A stretch of DNA of 64,000 nucleotides from Caulobacter flavus (GTDB lineage Bacteria; Pseudomonadota; Alphaproteobacteria; Caulobacterales; Caulobacteraceae), in NCBI RefSeq assembly GCF_003722335.1, contig NZ_CP026100.1:2640001-2704000 (forward strand), written 5' to 3'. The translations under genes and the position numbers were made by a program. The notes under the pieces are model-generated. The model was given only the letters and a program-made list of their open reading frames with translations. It had not been told where the DNA came from and made no database searches. This document shows, one piece after another, positions 26,561-34,647 of the stretch; the first letter of the stretch is position 1; each line of letters opens with the position of its first letter.

Positions 26561-27482
26561 CACGCGTGATTGAGGAGGAAAGGGAAGACAGGCCGGCGAG
26601 CACGGCGGCGTCGCCGTCGATCTCGAAGCTGTCGCCGCCGGCGGCCTTGATGGCCTTGGCGTAGAGGGCGTTGAGGGCCGGGGCGCCGATCAGGGCGACC
26701 TTGCCCAGCTGGCCGAACCAGCCGGCCGCGCCGGCCGCGTCGGCGCCGATCAGCAGGCCCGACAGGAAGCCCATGGCGTCGGCCTTGGGCAGGCCGTCGA
26801 TCAGCTGGCGGCTGCGGGTCTCGAACAGCAGGTGCGGCAGCAGGGCCGCGCCTTTCTCGGTGATCCGCGACAGGCCCAGGTCGAAGCCTTCAGGCGTGGC
26901 GGGCGCGTCGCCGGCGGCGGCCTTGGCCAGGATCGAATGCTCGCGCAGCACGGCGAAGGTCTCGCCGACCGGGGCGGTCAGGAAGCTGGCGATCGCGCCG
27001 TCCTCGACCACGACCCACTTGGTGTGGGTGCCGGGCATGGCCAGCAGGTGGCGGCCGGTCTTGAGCTCGGGGTTCAACGCCAGGGCGCCGAGGATCTGGG
27101 TCTCCTCGCCGCGCATCACGTCGGGGCCGCCCAGCGGATTGGTGCAGGACAGGCCGGGCACGATCGACACGGTCAGGCCTTGGGCCTCCACCTTGACCAG
27201 CCGGTCGCTGATCGCCTTGGCGTCGGCGGGGCAGGGGGCGTAGGGGGCTTCGACCCAGCCGTTGCGCGATCCGACCATGCCGCACAGCAGGATGGTCTCG
27301 GGGCCGGCCTCGCGCCAGTCGCCGACCAGGTCGAGGAAGGTCTGCTCGGGCGAGGCGGTCAGCGAGCCGATGCCGGGCCCGTCGCGACGGTCCAGCACGC
27401 TCTTGCCCTGGCGCAGATAGAGGCGCAGGCGCGAGGTGCCCCAGTCGCCGAAGATGGTGATCGAGGGATCGGACGCGACCAT
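26541..27482 (-). CDS. dgoK: 2-dehydro-3-deoxygalactonokinase
   Basis: A sugar-acid kinase of 313 residues that phosphorylates 2-keto-3-deoxygalactonate with ATP, the step before DgoA. The N-terminal ITIFGDWGTSRLRLYL is the DgoK phosphate-1 motif. MPGTHTKWVVVEDGAIASFLTAPVGETF (about 160-187) is the family signature around the substrate and hinge. It is the first gene of the minus-strand operon, divergent from the TonB receptor across a 401-base control region. Its last 20 bases overlap dgoA, showing coupled translation. Galactose dehydrogenase and galactonate dehydratase, needed upstream in the pathway, are not in the window. Confidence 0.92.
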   Translation of the reverse strand: MVASDPSITIFGDWGTSRLRLYLRQGKSVLDRRDGPGIGSLTASPEQTFLDLVGDWREAGPETILLCGMVGSRNGWVEAPYAPCPADAKAISDRLVKVEAQGLTVSIVPGLSCTNPLGGPDVMRGEETQILGALALNPELKTGRHLLAMPGTHTKWVVVEDGAIASFLTAPVGETFAVLREHSILAKAAAGDAPATPEGFDLGLSRITEKGAALLPHLLFETRSRQLIDGLPKADAMGFLSGLLIGADAAGAAGWFGQLGKVALIGAPALNALYAKAIKAAGGDSFEIDGDAAVLAGLSSLSSSITRDAHVLA

Positions 27483-27883
27483 CAGCAGGCTCCTCCGGCG
27501 CGAGCGCTTCCCGTGTGAAGCCGTACGGAGTCGTCAGGCTGCGTCATGTTCGTCCCTAAACGCGCGCCCGGCGGGAGGCTCCAAGCCGGGTCGCAAGGCA
27601 TTTATAATATAATAATGACCGGTGCAAACCGCAGGGTGGTCCAGCCTCCTGCAGGTGTGGTCAGACCATTGTTTCACCTAGGAGTTTAGGGATGACAAGG
27701 GGGCGCTGTGACCGAAAAGGCGCGGCCATTCGTGGAAATGATAGCGCTATCAATTTTATCTTGATGACCATAATTATATGACTATAGCTACCAATTAGAT
27801 TGTGCGGGCATTCGTCGTTCCGCACGTCACCGGCGCCGATGAGAGCGCCGGGGCGGATTAACTCACGGGGGAAGGAAACAGGC
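27483..27883. promoter_or_regulatory. divergent control region between dgoK and the TonB receptor
   Basis: A 401-base non-coding region with unusually A/T-rich stretches for this genome (27599-27619 and 27750-27800) that should hold both promoters. It contains the LacI-type operator at 27739-27752. A CATAATTATATG segment at 27769-27780 is near-palindromic and could be a second site. A GGGGAAGGAAAC ribosome binding site lies before the receptor ATG at 27884. Confidence 0.7.
27739..27752. promoter_or_regulatory. LacI-type operator (perfect 14-bp palindrome)
   Basis: TGATAGCGCTATCA is a perfect palindrome with the central CG pair typical of LacI/GalR-family sites. It lies 132 bases before the receptor ATG, next to an A/T-rich probable promoter. 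A related site occurs at 32464. Confidence 0.75.
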
Positions 27884-30733
27884 ATGCGACGCCTTCATAG
27901 CTCACATCGTTTCATGTTCGGCGCTTCGGCTCTGGCGCTTTGCGCCGTGGCTCCGTTGACAGCGCTGGCGCAAGGCGCCCAGGCGCCCGCCGACACGACC
28001 GTCGAAGAGGTCGTTGTCACCGGCCAGCGCGCCCAGATCCAGTCCGCGCAGAAGATCAAGCAGAACGCCGAAGTGATCGTCGACTCGATCACCGCGGTCG
28101 ACATCGGCGCCCTGCCGGACCGCTCGGTCTCCGAAGCCCTGCAGCGCATCTCGGGCATCACCCTGCAACGCACCAACGAAGCGCGCGACCCGGCCCGGAT
28201 GGCCGCGGAAGGCGGCGGCGTGGCCATTCGCGGCCTGTCGTGGGTGCGTTCGGAAACCAACGGCCGTGACATCTTCTCGGCCAAGAACGGCCGCGGCCTG
28301 AGCTTCGAGGACGTGTCGGCCGACCTGCTGGCCGGCGTCGACGTCTACAAGAACCCGTCGTCGGACATGATCGAAGGCGGCATCGGCGGCACCGTGAACC
28401 TGCGCACCCGCCTGCCGTTCGACCAGAAGGGCCACCTGCTGGCCTTCTCGGGCGACTACAACTACGGCGAACTGCAGAAGAAGGGCTACTATTCGGGCAA
28501 CGTGATCGCCAGCGACCGCTGGGACACCAAGTTCGGCGAGTTCGGCGCCCTGATCGCCTACAGCTACGGCAGCGTCGGCAACCGCACCAACAGCATCTCG
28601 GTCGACCGCTACGACCCGATGACCGTGAACGGCAAGACCGTCTACGTGCCCAAGGCCATGGGCTGGCGTTCGGTCGACTGGGAGCAGAAGCGCCAGTCGC
28701 TGGCCTTCGCCGCCCAGTGGCGTCCGAACGACAAGTTCGAGTTCAGCCTGCAGGCCATGGGCTCCAAGGCCGATCCCAAGGACCTGGAGCGCGCCGCCCT
28801 CGTCGAAAACACGATGAACCAGGCGAACGCCAACGGCTATACCTACAACTCGGCCGGCGTGTTCACCGGCGGCACCGTCTATGACGCCCAGTACACCGCC
28901 GACACCCGCGCCGGCGAAGGCCACAAGAAGACGGGCGACATCGCCCTGAACGGCAAGTGGTACGTCAACGACGCCCTGACCGTCTCGGGCGACCTGCAGT
29001 ACGTGAAGTCGACCTCGAAGACCTCGAGCCTGACCGTCTTCACCCAGCTGCAGGACATCGCCGGCGTCGACGGCGACCTGCCGGACGTCAACTGGAACCT
29101 GGGCACCAGCGTGCCTACGGTCACGACGATCGGCGCCAACAACACCTACGTCAAGGACCAGTACTACTGGGGCGCGGCGATGGATCACATCGACCAGAGC
29201 GAAGCCTCCGAAAAGGCCGCCCGCCTGGACGTGACCTACGAGTTCCCGGAAGACGGCTGGCTCAAGAGCTTCCGCTTCGGCGTCCGCGCCACGGACAAGG
29301 ACTTCGAGACCCGCGAGTCCGGCTGGAACTGGAGCCTGCTGAGCGCCCAGTACTGGGGCGGCGGCACGCCGGTCTACCTGACCGAAAGCAAGACGGCGAA
29401 CCTGACCGAGCTGTACACCTTCAAGAACTTCTTCGGCGGCGACGTGCGCGTTCCGGGCGTGGCCTGGTTCCCCACCGCGGACGTGGTGACCAACGGCTCG
29501 CAGCACGCCTACGACCTGCTCAAGCACACCGAGACGGCCGGCTGGGGCTGGTCGCCGGTGACCAGCTTCCTGGACGCCAACAACAACACCCAGAACGAAA
29601 AGACCTACGCCGGCTACGGCCTGCTGCGCTTCGGTTCGGACGGCCTGTTCGGCTCGAACATGCCGCTAGACGGCAACATCGGCGTCCGCGTGGTCAAGAC
29701 CGAGGCCTCGGCCGACGGCGGCAGCATCGTGCCCTCGTCGCCGACCTGCGATGAACTGACCAACGCCACCTGCGCGGCCGCCAAGGCCTTCGCCGCCGGC
29801 GGCACGATCATCACCGGCAGCACCAAGTCCGACTACACCGACGTGCTGCCCAGCCTGAACCTGCGCCTGCACGTCACGCCGCAGCTGCAGGTGCGCTTCG
29901 CCGCCTCGAAGGCCATCGTCCGCCCGACCCTGTCGCAGCTGCAGCCCTACACGGCGCTGGGCTTCGACTTCACGACCTCGGGCACGACCTCGATCTACAA
30001 CGGCGCCAACGGCACCGGCGGCAACCCGAACCTGCGCCCGATCAAGTCGGACCAGTTCGACCTCAGCGCCGAATGGTACTTCGCCCCGACGGGCAGCCTG
30101 ACGTTCGCGGTCTTCCGCAAGAACATCAAGGACTACATCTTCACCGACACGGCCACCGAGCGCTACACTTCGAACGGCCAGACCTTCGACTTCGACGTCA
30201 TGCGTTACTATAACGGTGACAAGGGCACCGTTCAGGGCTTCGAGATCGGCTACCAGCAGTTCTACGACTTCCTGCCGGGCGCGCTGTCGGGTCTGGGCGT
30301 GCAGGCCAACTACACGTTCATCGACAACGAAGGCGGCCGCAACACCGCCGTCGACGTCGACGACACCAACCAGACGGGGGGCGCCGACAACGCCGCCCTG
30401 CCGCTCGAAGGCATGTCGTCGCGCAGCTACAACGTGGCCGTGATGTACGAGAAGTACGGCGTCTCGGCGCGCCTGGCCTACAACTGGCGCCAGCGCTACC
30501 TGCTGACCAGCTCGGCGGCCAACGTCAACGCCCCGGTCTGGTCGCGTGACTACGGCCAGCTGGACGGTTCGATCTTCTACAGCATCAACAAGCAGTACAA
30601 GATCGGCGTGCAGGCGACCAACATCCTCAAGGAACGCACCGTGCTCGAGGTCGGCAACCCCGACCGCGTCGCCCCCTACAACTGGGTGGAGACCGACCGT
30701 CGCGTCGCCGTGGCGTTGCGCGCCAGCTTCTAA
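27884..30733 (+). CDS. TonB-dependent receptor, large glycan-type (949 aa)
   Basis: An outer-membrane active transporter. A signal peptide (about 1-31) is followed by the TonB box EEVVVTGQR, a plug domain (about 35-165: ALPDRSVSEALQRISGITLQ, EGGIGGTVNLRTRLPF) and a long barrel ending RRVAVALRASF. Its size and the RDPARMAAEGGGVAIRGLSWV plug type match the carbohydrate receptors abundant in Caulobacter and Xanthomonas. The upstream ATG at 27800 was rejected because the ribosome binding site and signal peptide fit 27884. Its gene heads the plus-strand glycoside genes, so the likely cargo is a galactose- and xylose-bearing oligosaccharide. A LacI-type operator suggests sugar induction. Confidence 0.94.
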   Translation: MRRLHSSHRFMFGASALALCAVAPLTALAQGAQAPADTTVEEVVVTGQRAQIQSAQKIKQNAEVIVDSITAVDIGALPDRSVSEALQRISGITLQRTNEARDPARMAAEGGGVAIRGLSWVRSETNGRDIFSAKNGRGLSFEDVSADLLAGVDVYKNPSSDMIEGGIGGTVNLRTRLPFDQKGHLLAFSGDYNYGELQKKGYYSGNVIASDRWDTKFGEFGALIAYSYGSVGNRTNSISVDRYDPMTVNGKTVYVPKAMGWRSVDWEQKRQSLAFAAQWRPNDKFEFSLQAMGSKADPKDLERAALVENTMNQANANGYTYNSAGVFTGGTVYDAQYTADTRAGEGHKKTGDIALNGKWYVNDALTVSGDLQYVKSTSKTSSLTVFTQLQDIAGVDGDLPDVNWNLGTSVPTVTTIGANNTYVKDQYYWGAAMDHIDQSEASEKAARLDVTYEFPEDGWLKSFRFGVRATDKDFETRESGWNWSLLSAQYWGGGTPVYLTESKTANLTELYTFKNFFGGDVRVPGVAWFPTADVVTNGSQHAYDLLKHTETAGWGWSPVTSFLDANNNTQNEKTYAGYGLLRFGSDGLFGSNMPLDGNIGVRVVKTEASADGGSIVPSSPTCDELTNATCAAAKAFAAGGTIITGSTKSDYTDVLPSLNLRLHVTPQLQVRFAASKAIVRPTLSQLQPYTALGFDFTTSGTTSIYNGANGTGGNPNLRPIKSDQFDLSAEWYFAPTGSLTFAVFRKNIKDYIFTDTATERYTSNGQTFDFDVMRYYNGDKGTVQGFEIGYQQFYDFLPGALSGLGVQANYTFIDNEGGRNTAVDVDDTNQTGGADNAALPLEGMSSRSYNVAVMYEKYGVSARLAYNWRQRYLLTSSAANVNAPVWSRDYGQLDGSIFYSINKQYKIGVQATNILKERTVLEVGNPDRVAPYNWVETDRRVAVALRASF

Positions 30734-30759
30734 GCTGATCTGACTTGGACTGAACGAGG

Positions 30760-30815
30760 GCCCTCCGACGATCCGGACCACATGCTGGTCGGGGCCGTCG
30801 GAGGGCTTTCGTGTT
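30760..30815 (+). terminator. terminator hairpin after the TonB receptor
   Basis: Arms GCCCTCCGAC (30760-30769) and GTCGGAGGGC (30797-30806), with an inner GGACCA/TGGTC pairing, are followed by TTTCGTGTTT. It lies 27 bases past the receptor stop, so the flavoprotein gene downstream may have reduced or separate transcription. Confidence 0.8.
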
Positions 30816-30852
30816 TGTGGGGCGGCGTTAAAGAGCCCCGGGGAGGGACGTG

Positions 30853-32364
30853 ATGGATCAGCGCATCCGCAAGGTCGTGGTCGTAGGCGGCGGCACCGCC
30901 GGCTGGATGGCGGCGGCGGCGTTCAGCCGGCTGCTGGTCAGCGACGCGGTGGCGGTCGAGGTCGTCGAATCCGAGGCCATCGGCACGGTCGGCGTCGGCG
31001 AGGCCACCATCCCGACCATCCGCAACTTCAACCAGACCCTGGGCCTGGACGAGGTCGAGTTCATCCGCGCCACCCAGGCCAGCTTCAAGCTGGGCATCGA
31101 CTTCCGCGACTGGGGCCGGGTCGGCCATCGCTACTTCCACGGCTTCGGCGACTTCGGCGCCGACCACGAGGCCGTCCAGGCCCACCAGCTGTGGCGGCGC
31201 CTGAAGGCGCTGGGCGATCCCAGCGGCCTGGAGGACTGGTCGTTGCCCACCGCCGCGGCGGCGCTGAACCGCTTCATTCCGCCGAGCCCGGATCCGCGCT
31301 CGCCGCTGCACGACTACGCCTATGCCTATCACTTCGACGCCGGGCTCTATGCGGCCTTCCTGCGCCGCTACGCGCAGGCCAGGGGCGTGACGCGCACCGA
31401 GGGCAAGATCGTCGACGTCGCCCTGCGCGGCCAGGACGGCTTCGTCGAGGCGGTGGTGCTGGACGACGGGCGCCGGATCGAAGGCGACCTCTTCGTCGAC
31501 TGCTCGGGCTTCCGCGCCCTGCTGATCGAGGGAACCCTGAAGGCCGGCTTCGAGGACTGGTCGCGGTGGCTGCCCTGCGACCGCGCCCTGGCCGTGCCGT
31601 GCAGGCTGGGCGGCGACGGCCTGACGCCCTACACCCGGTCCACGGCGCGCGCGGCCGGCTGGCAGTGGCGGATCCCGCTGCAGCACCGCATCGGCAACGG
31701 CTACGTCTATTCCAGCGCCTTCGTCGACGACGAGCGCGCCGCCCGCACCCTGATGGACAACCTGGACGGCGAGGCGCTGGATGATCCGCGGCCGCTGCGG
31801 TTCCTGGCCGGCCGGCGCCGCAAGTTCTGGGATCGCAACGTCGTGGCCGTCGGCCTGTCGGGCGGCTTCCTCGAGCCGCTGGAATCCACCTCGATCAGCC
31901 TGATCCAGAACGGCATCTCGCGGCTGCTGGAATTCTTCCCCGACCGTCGCTGCGACCCCCTGCTGGCCGACGAGTTCAACCGCGTCTCGGCCCTCGAGTA
32001 CGAGCGCATCCGCGACTTCATCATCCTGCACTACTGCATCAACCAGCGTGACGAGCCGATGTGGCGGCAGGTGCGCGAGGTGGCGCTGCCCGACAGTCTC
32101 CAGGCCAAGATCGCGCTCTACAGGGCGCGCGGCCACGTGGCGATCCACGAGGGCGACGGCTTCGGGCGGCCCAGCTGGATCGCCATCTACAACGGCCTGG
32201 GCGTCGTGCCCGAGGCCTATGATCCGCTCGCCGACCGGATTCCCGAGGCCGAGCTGCGCGGCCTGATGGACCATCGCCGGGCCCTGATCCGGCACACGGC
32301 CCAGACGATGCCGACCCAGGAGGCCTTCATCGCCCGCCATTGCGCCGCGCCGCCGCTGGGCTGA
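30853..32364 (+). CDS. tryptophan halogenase-like flavoprotein (503 aa)
   Basis: A protein of the flavin-dependent tryptophan halogenase family (PF04820). The FAD motif is GGGTAG at 12-17, the halogenase motif W-Q-W-R-I-P is complete at 270-275, and a Lys sits at 79 in the ASFKLGIDF region, where the chloramine-forming lysine of characterised halogenases is found. True halogenases make chlorinated metabolites, but many copies in Caulobacter and Xanthomonas stand beside TonB receptors in sugar loci and have no known product. The GTG at 30850 is an alternative start; the GGGAGGG ribosome binding site fits either. It lacks a signal peptide, so it is cytoplasmic. The substrate is unknown. Confidence 0.88.
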   Translation: MDQRIRKVVVVGGGTAGWMAAAAFSRLLVSDAVAVEVVESEAIGTVGVGEATIPTIRNFNQTLGLDEVEFIRATQASFKLGIDFRDWGRVGHRYFHGFGDFGADHEAVQAHQLWRRLKALGDPSGLEDWSLPTAAAALNRFIPPSPDPRSPLHDYAYAYHFDAGLYAAFLRRYAQARGVTRTEGKIVDVALRGQDGFVEAVVLDDGRRIEGDLFVDCSGFRALLIEGTLKAGFEDWSRWLPCDRALAVPCRLGGDGLTPYTRSTARAAGWQWRIPLQHRIGNGYVYSSAFVDDERAARTLMDNLDGEALDDPRPLRFLAGRRRKFWDRNVVAVGLSGGFLEPLESTSISLIQNGISRLLEFFPDRRCDPLLADEFNRVSALEYERIRDFIILHYCINQRDEPMWRQVREVALPDSLQAKIALYRARGHVAIHEGDGFGRPSWIAIYNGLGVVPEAYDPLADRIPEAELRGLMDHRRALIRHTAQTMPTQEAFIARHCAAPPLG

Positions 32365-32463
32365 GCGGGGAGGGGGTGTCCAGTTCGCCGGCGCCATGCC
32401 CATGCGAGGCGCGCTTCGCGGTCGGCGTTGCCGCGGATAACCGCGGTCACGCAAAAAATGGGC

Positions 32464-32477
32464 TGACAACGCTATCA
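32464..32477. promoter_or_regulatory. LacI-type operator, imperfect
   Basis: TGACAACGCTATCA matches the perfect site TGATAGCGCTATCA at 27739 in 12 of 14 positions, keeping both TGA/TCA ends and the central CG. It is upstream of the GH35 and GH31 genes, consistent with a shared regulator. Confidence 0.6.
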
Positions 32478-32496
32478 AGTCCCTTGCGTGTTCATT

Positions 32497-32510
32497 TGTA
32501 TGATTATACA
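32497..32510. promoter_or_regulatory. TGTAT-N4-ATACA inverted repeat
   Basis: TGTATGATTATACA is a short dyad in an A/T-rich patch 20 bases after the LacI-type site. The spacing is typical of GntR-family sites, so the FadR-type regulator at 22660 is a possible binder. Evidence is limited to the dyad. Confidence 0.4.
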
Positions 32511-32844
32511 TATCGGACGTGGCGCCGGGGTCGCGAAAGCGACTGTCCGGCCGTGCGATCCTCTCGCGAGGTTCGCCAGCGCGCCGCGCGAACCACCTCC
32601 CCGGTCTCGCGCGAGTCTTTTCAACCGCGCATCGCCTCCTGCGGGCGATGCGCGGATTTTTTTTGCCTTTTCCGCAATTGTTACAAAGGTTTGCCGGCTT
32701 GAGCCCGGCATTGGCGCGCCGTGAAAAGCGGTTGCAATCGCGCCCGCCTCGGCTAATTGTCCTATTTATAAGAATGGTAGCGGTAACGAGTTGGCGGGGC
32801 TGAAGTCTCTCGCGCGACCGCAGGGAACGGGAGGAGGCGAGGGA

Positions 32845-32940
32845 ATGTCCATCCACATTGACAGCGCTTACTTCCCATATCCGGCGATCGATGCAGGCAT
32901 AGGTCCCGACCGGTTCGCCAGCATGGAGGTTCTCGCGTGA
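32845..32940 (+). CDS. 31-residue upstream leader ORF coupled to GH35
   Basis: ATG 32845 follows a strong GGGAGGAGGCGAGGGA ribosome binding site, better than that of most genes in the window. The frame encodes 31 residues (MSIHIDSAYFPYPAIDAGIG, ending in MEVLA) and its TGA (32938-32940) overlaps the GTG start of the beta-galactosidase in the GTGA pattern used for coupled translation across this genome. There is no signal peptide or run of one amino acid that would suggest classical attenuation. It may be a coupling leader, a real microprotein, or chance. The GH35 gene also has its own GGAGG at 32925-32929. Confidence 0.5.
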   Translation: MSIHIDSAYFPYPAIDAGIGPDRFASMEVLA

Positions 32941-34586
32941 CGTCTCACCGCAAGCCCAAGTGGAGCCGGCATGGCTTCGCGGCCCTGGGCGCGATCCTCA
33001 GCCTGGCCGTCGCCGCGCCGTCCTTCGCGCAAGCGCCTTTGCCCAAGCTGGTGACAAAGGACGGCAAGCACGCCCTGATGGTCGACGGCAAGCCGTTCCT
33101 GATGCTGGGCGTGCAGGCCAACAACGCCGCCAACTATCCCTCGCAGATGCCCAAGGTGTGGCCGGCCGTGAAGGCCATGCACGCCAACACCCTGGAGATC
33201 CCGATCGCCTGGGAACAGATCGAGCCGGTCGAGGGCAAGTTCGACTTCAGCTATCTCGACCTGCTGCTCAAGCAGGCTCGCGAGAACGACACCAAGCTGG
33301 TCATCCTGTGGTTCGCCACCTGGAAGAACAACGGCCCGCAGTACGCGCCCGAGTGGGTCAAGCTCGACGACAAGCGCTTCCCGCGCCTGATCAACGGCAA
33401 GGGCGAGGTCAAGAACTCGCTGTCGCCGCACTTCCGCGCCACGCTCGAGGCCGACAAGAAGGCCTTCGTCGAGCTGATGCGCTTCATCAAGGCCAACGAT
33501 CCGGACCACACCGTGATCATGGTCCAGCCCGAGAACGAGGTCGGGGCCTACAGCGCCATCCGCGACTTCTCGCCGACCGCCCAGAAGATCTTCGACGGCC
33601 CGGTTCCCAAGGACCTGCTCAAGGCCATGAACAAGAAGCCGGGGACCTGGAAGCAGGTGTTCGGCAAGGACGCCGACGAGTTCTTCTACGCCTGGTCGAT
33701 CGGCCGCTACGTCGACGAGATCGCCGCCGCCGGCAAGCAGGTGCTGCCGCTGCCGATGTACGTCAACGCCGCCCTGCGCGACCCCTTCAACGACCAGGAC
33801 CCGTTCACCTATTCGTCGGGCGGCCCAACCTGGAACGTGCTCGACGTCTGGAAGGCCGCCGCGCCGTCGATCGACGCCCTGGCTCCCGACATCTACATGC
33901 GCGAGAGCGAGAAGGTCCGGAAGACGCTCGAACAGTACGGCCGTCCCGACAACGCCCTGTTCGTGCCCGAGATCGGCAGCGACAAGGCCTACGCCCGCTA
34001 CATCTACGACGTGCTGGGCCATCAGGGCATCGGCTTCGCGCCGTTCGGCATCGACTACACCGGCTATTCCAACTACCCGCTGGGGGCCAAGACCATCGAC
34101 GCCAAGGCGATCGAGAACTTCGCCGTCCACTACCGCCTGCTCTCGCCGATGGCGCGCGAATGGGCCCGCCTGTCCTACGAGGGCAAGGTCTGGGGCGTGG
34201 GCGAGCAGGAGGGCGGCAAGCCCGAGACCATCGACCTGGGCGGCCGCTGGAACGTGCGGGTCACCTACGGCGAGTGGCAGTTCGGCTCGATCGAGGCCCC
34301 GTGGATGGCCAAGGCCGAGAAGCAGCCCGACCGTGAAATTCCCGACGCCGGCGCCCTGATCGCCCAGCTGTCGCCCAACGAGTTCCTGATCACCGGCTAC
34401 CGCGCCCGCCTGACCTTCGGCTCGGCCAAGGGCGAGCGGTTCATGGTCTCGCGGGTCGAGGAGGGTCATTTCGACGACAAGGGGCAGTGGGTGTTCGACC
34501 GCCTGTGGAACGGCGACCAGGTCGACTACGGCCTGAACCTGACCACCTTGCCGCAGATCCTGAAGGTGAAGCTGGCGACATACTAG
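32937..34586 (+). CDS. GH35-type beta-galactosidase, exported (549 aa)
   Basis: A glycoside hydrolase with a signal peptide of about 32 residues (cut after Ser-Phe-Ala). The (beta/alpha)8 domain shows FLMLGVQANNAANYPSQ, the acid/base Glu E191 in QPENEVG and the nucleophile E335 in LFVPEIGSD; a beta-rich C-terminal domain of the DUF5597 kind follows. Size and motif context resemble Cellvibrio Bgl35A, which removes galactose from xyloglucan oligosaccharides. Acting in the periplasm, it would supply galactose to the symporter and dgo genes of the divergent operon. The GTG at 32937 has a GGAGG ribosome binding site and overlaps a 31-residue leader frame. Confidence 0.88.
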   Translation: MTSHRKPKWSRHGFAALGAILSLAVAAPSFAQAPLPKLVTKDGKHALMVDGKPFLMLGVQANNAANYPSQMPKVWPAVKAMHANTLEIPIAWEQIEPVEGKFDFSYLDLLLKQARENDTKLVILWFATWKNNGPQYAPEWVKLDDKRFPRLINGKGEVKNSLSPHFRATLEADKKAFVELMRFIKANDPDHTVIMVQPENEVGAYSAIRDFSPTAQKIFDGPVPKDLLKAMNKKPGTWKQVFGKDADEFFYAWSIGRYVDEIAAAGKQVLPLPMYVNAALRDPFNDQDPFTYSSGGPTWNVLDVWKAAAPSIDALAPDIYMRESEKVRKTLEQYGRPDNALFVPEIGSDKAYARYIYDVLGHQGIGFAPFGIDYTGYSNYPLGAKTIDAKAIENFAVHYRLLSPMAREWARLSYEGKVWGVGEQEGGKPETIDLGGRWNVRVTYGEWQFGSIEAPWMAKAEKQPDREIPDAGALIAQLSPNEFLITGYRARLTFGSAKGERFMVSRVEEGHFDDKGQWVFDRLWNGDQVDYGLNLTTLPQILKVKLATY

Positions 34587-34647
34587 GTCGCCGGCCGTCC
34601 CTCAAAGCCAACAACGAAGAACAACGAGAACAGGGAAGAAGAACGAC

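Larger units (their letters stand above)
32365..32844. promoter_or_regulatory. long leader/control region upstream of the GH35-GH31 genes
   Basis: A 480-base region without a convincing long gene. It contains a LacI-type site (32464-32477), a TGTAT/ATACA inverted repeat (32497-32510), a T-rich run (32657-32664), and a weak LacI-like site (32775-32788), then a GGGAGGAGG ribosome binding site for a 31-residue leader frame. Several short frames cross it but have no good ribosome binding site. Confidence 0.6.

Noticed and set aside
27800..27883. ATG at 27800 as start of the large TonB receptor
   Set aside because: It would put a polar Cys/Arg/Pro-rich segment before the signal peptide and has no ribosome binding site; the ATG at 27884 has both.
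32775..32788. TGGTAGCGGTAACG as a certain third LacI-type operator
   Set aside because: Only 10 of 14 positions match and the symmetry is poor; it is mentioned in the operator finding but not annotated separately.
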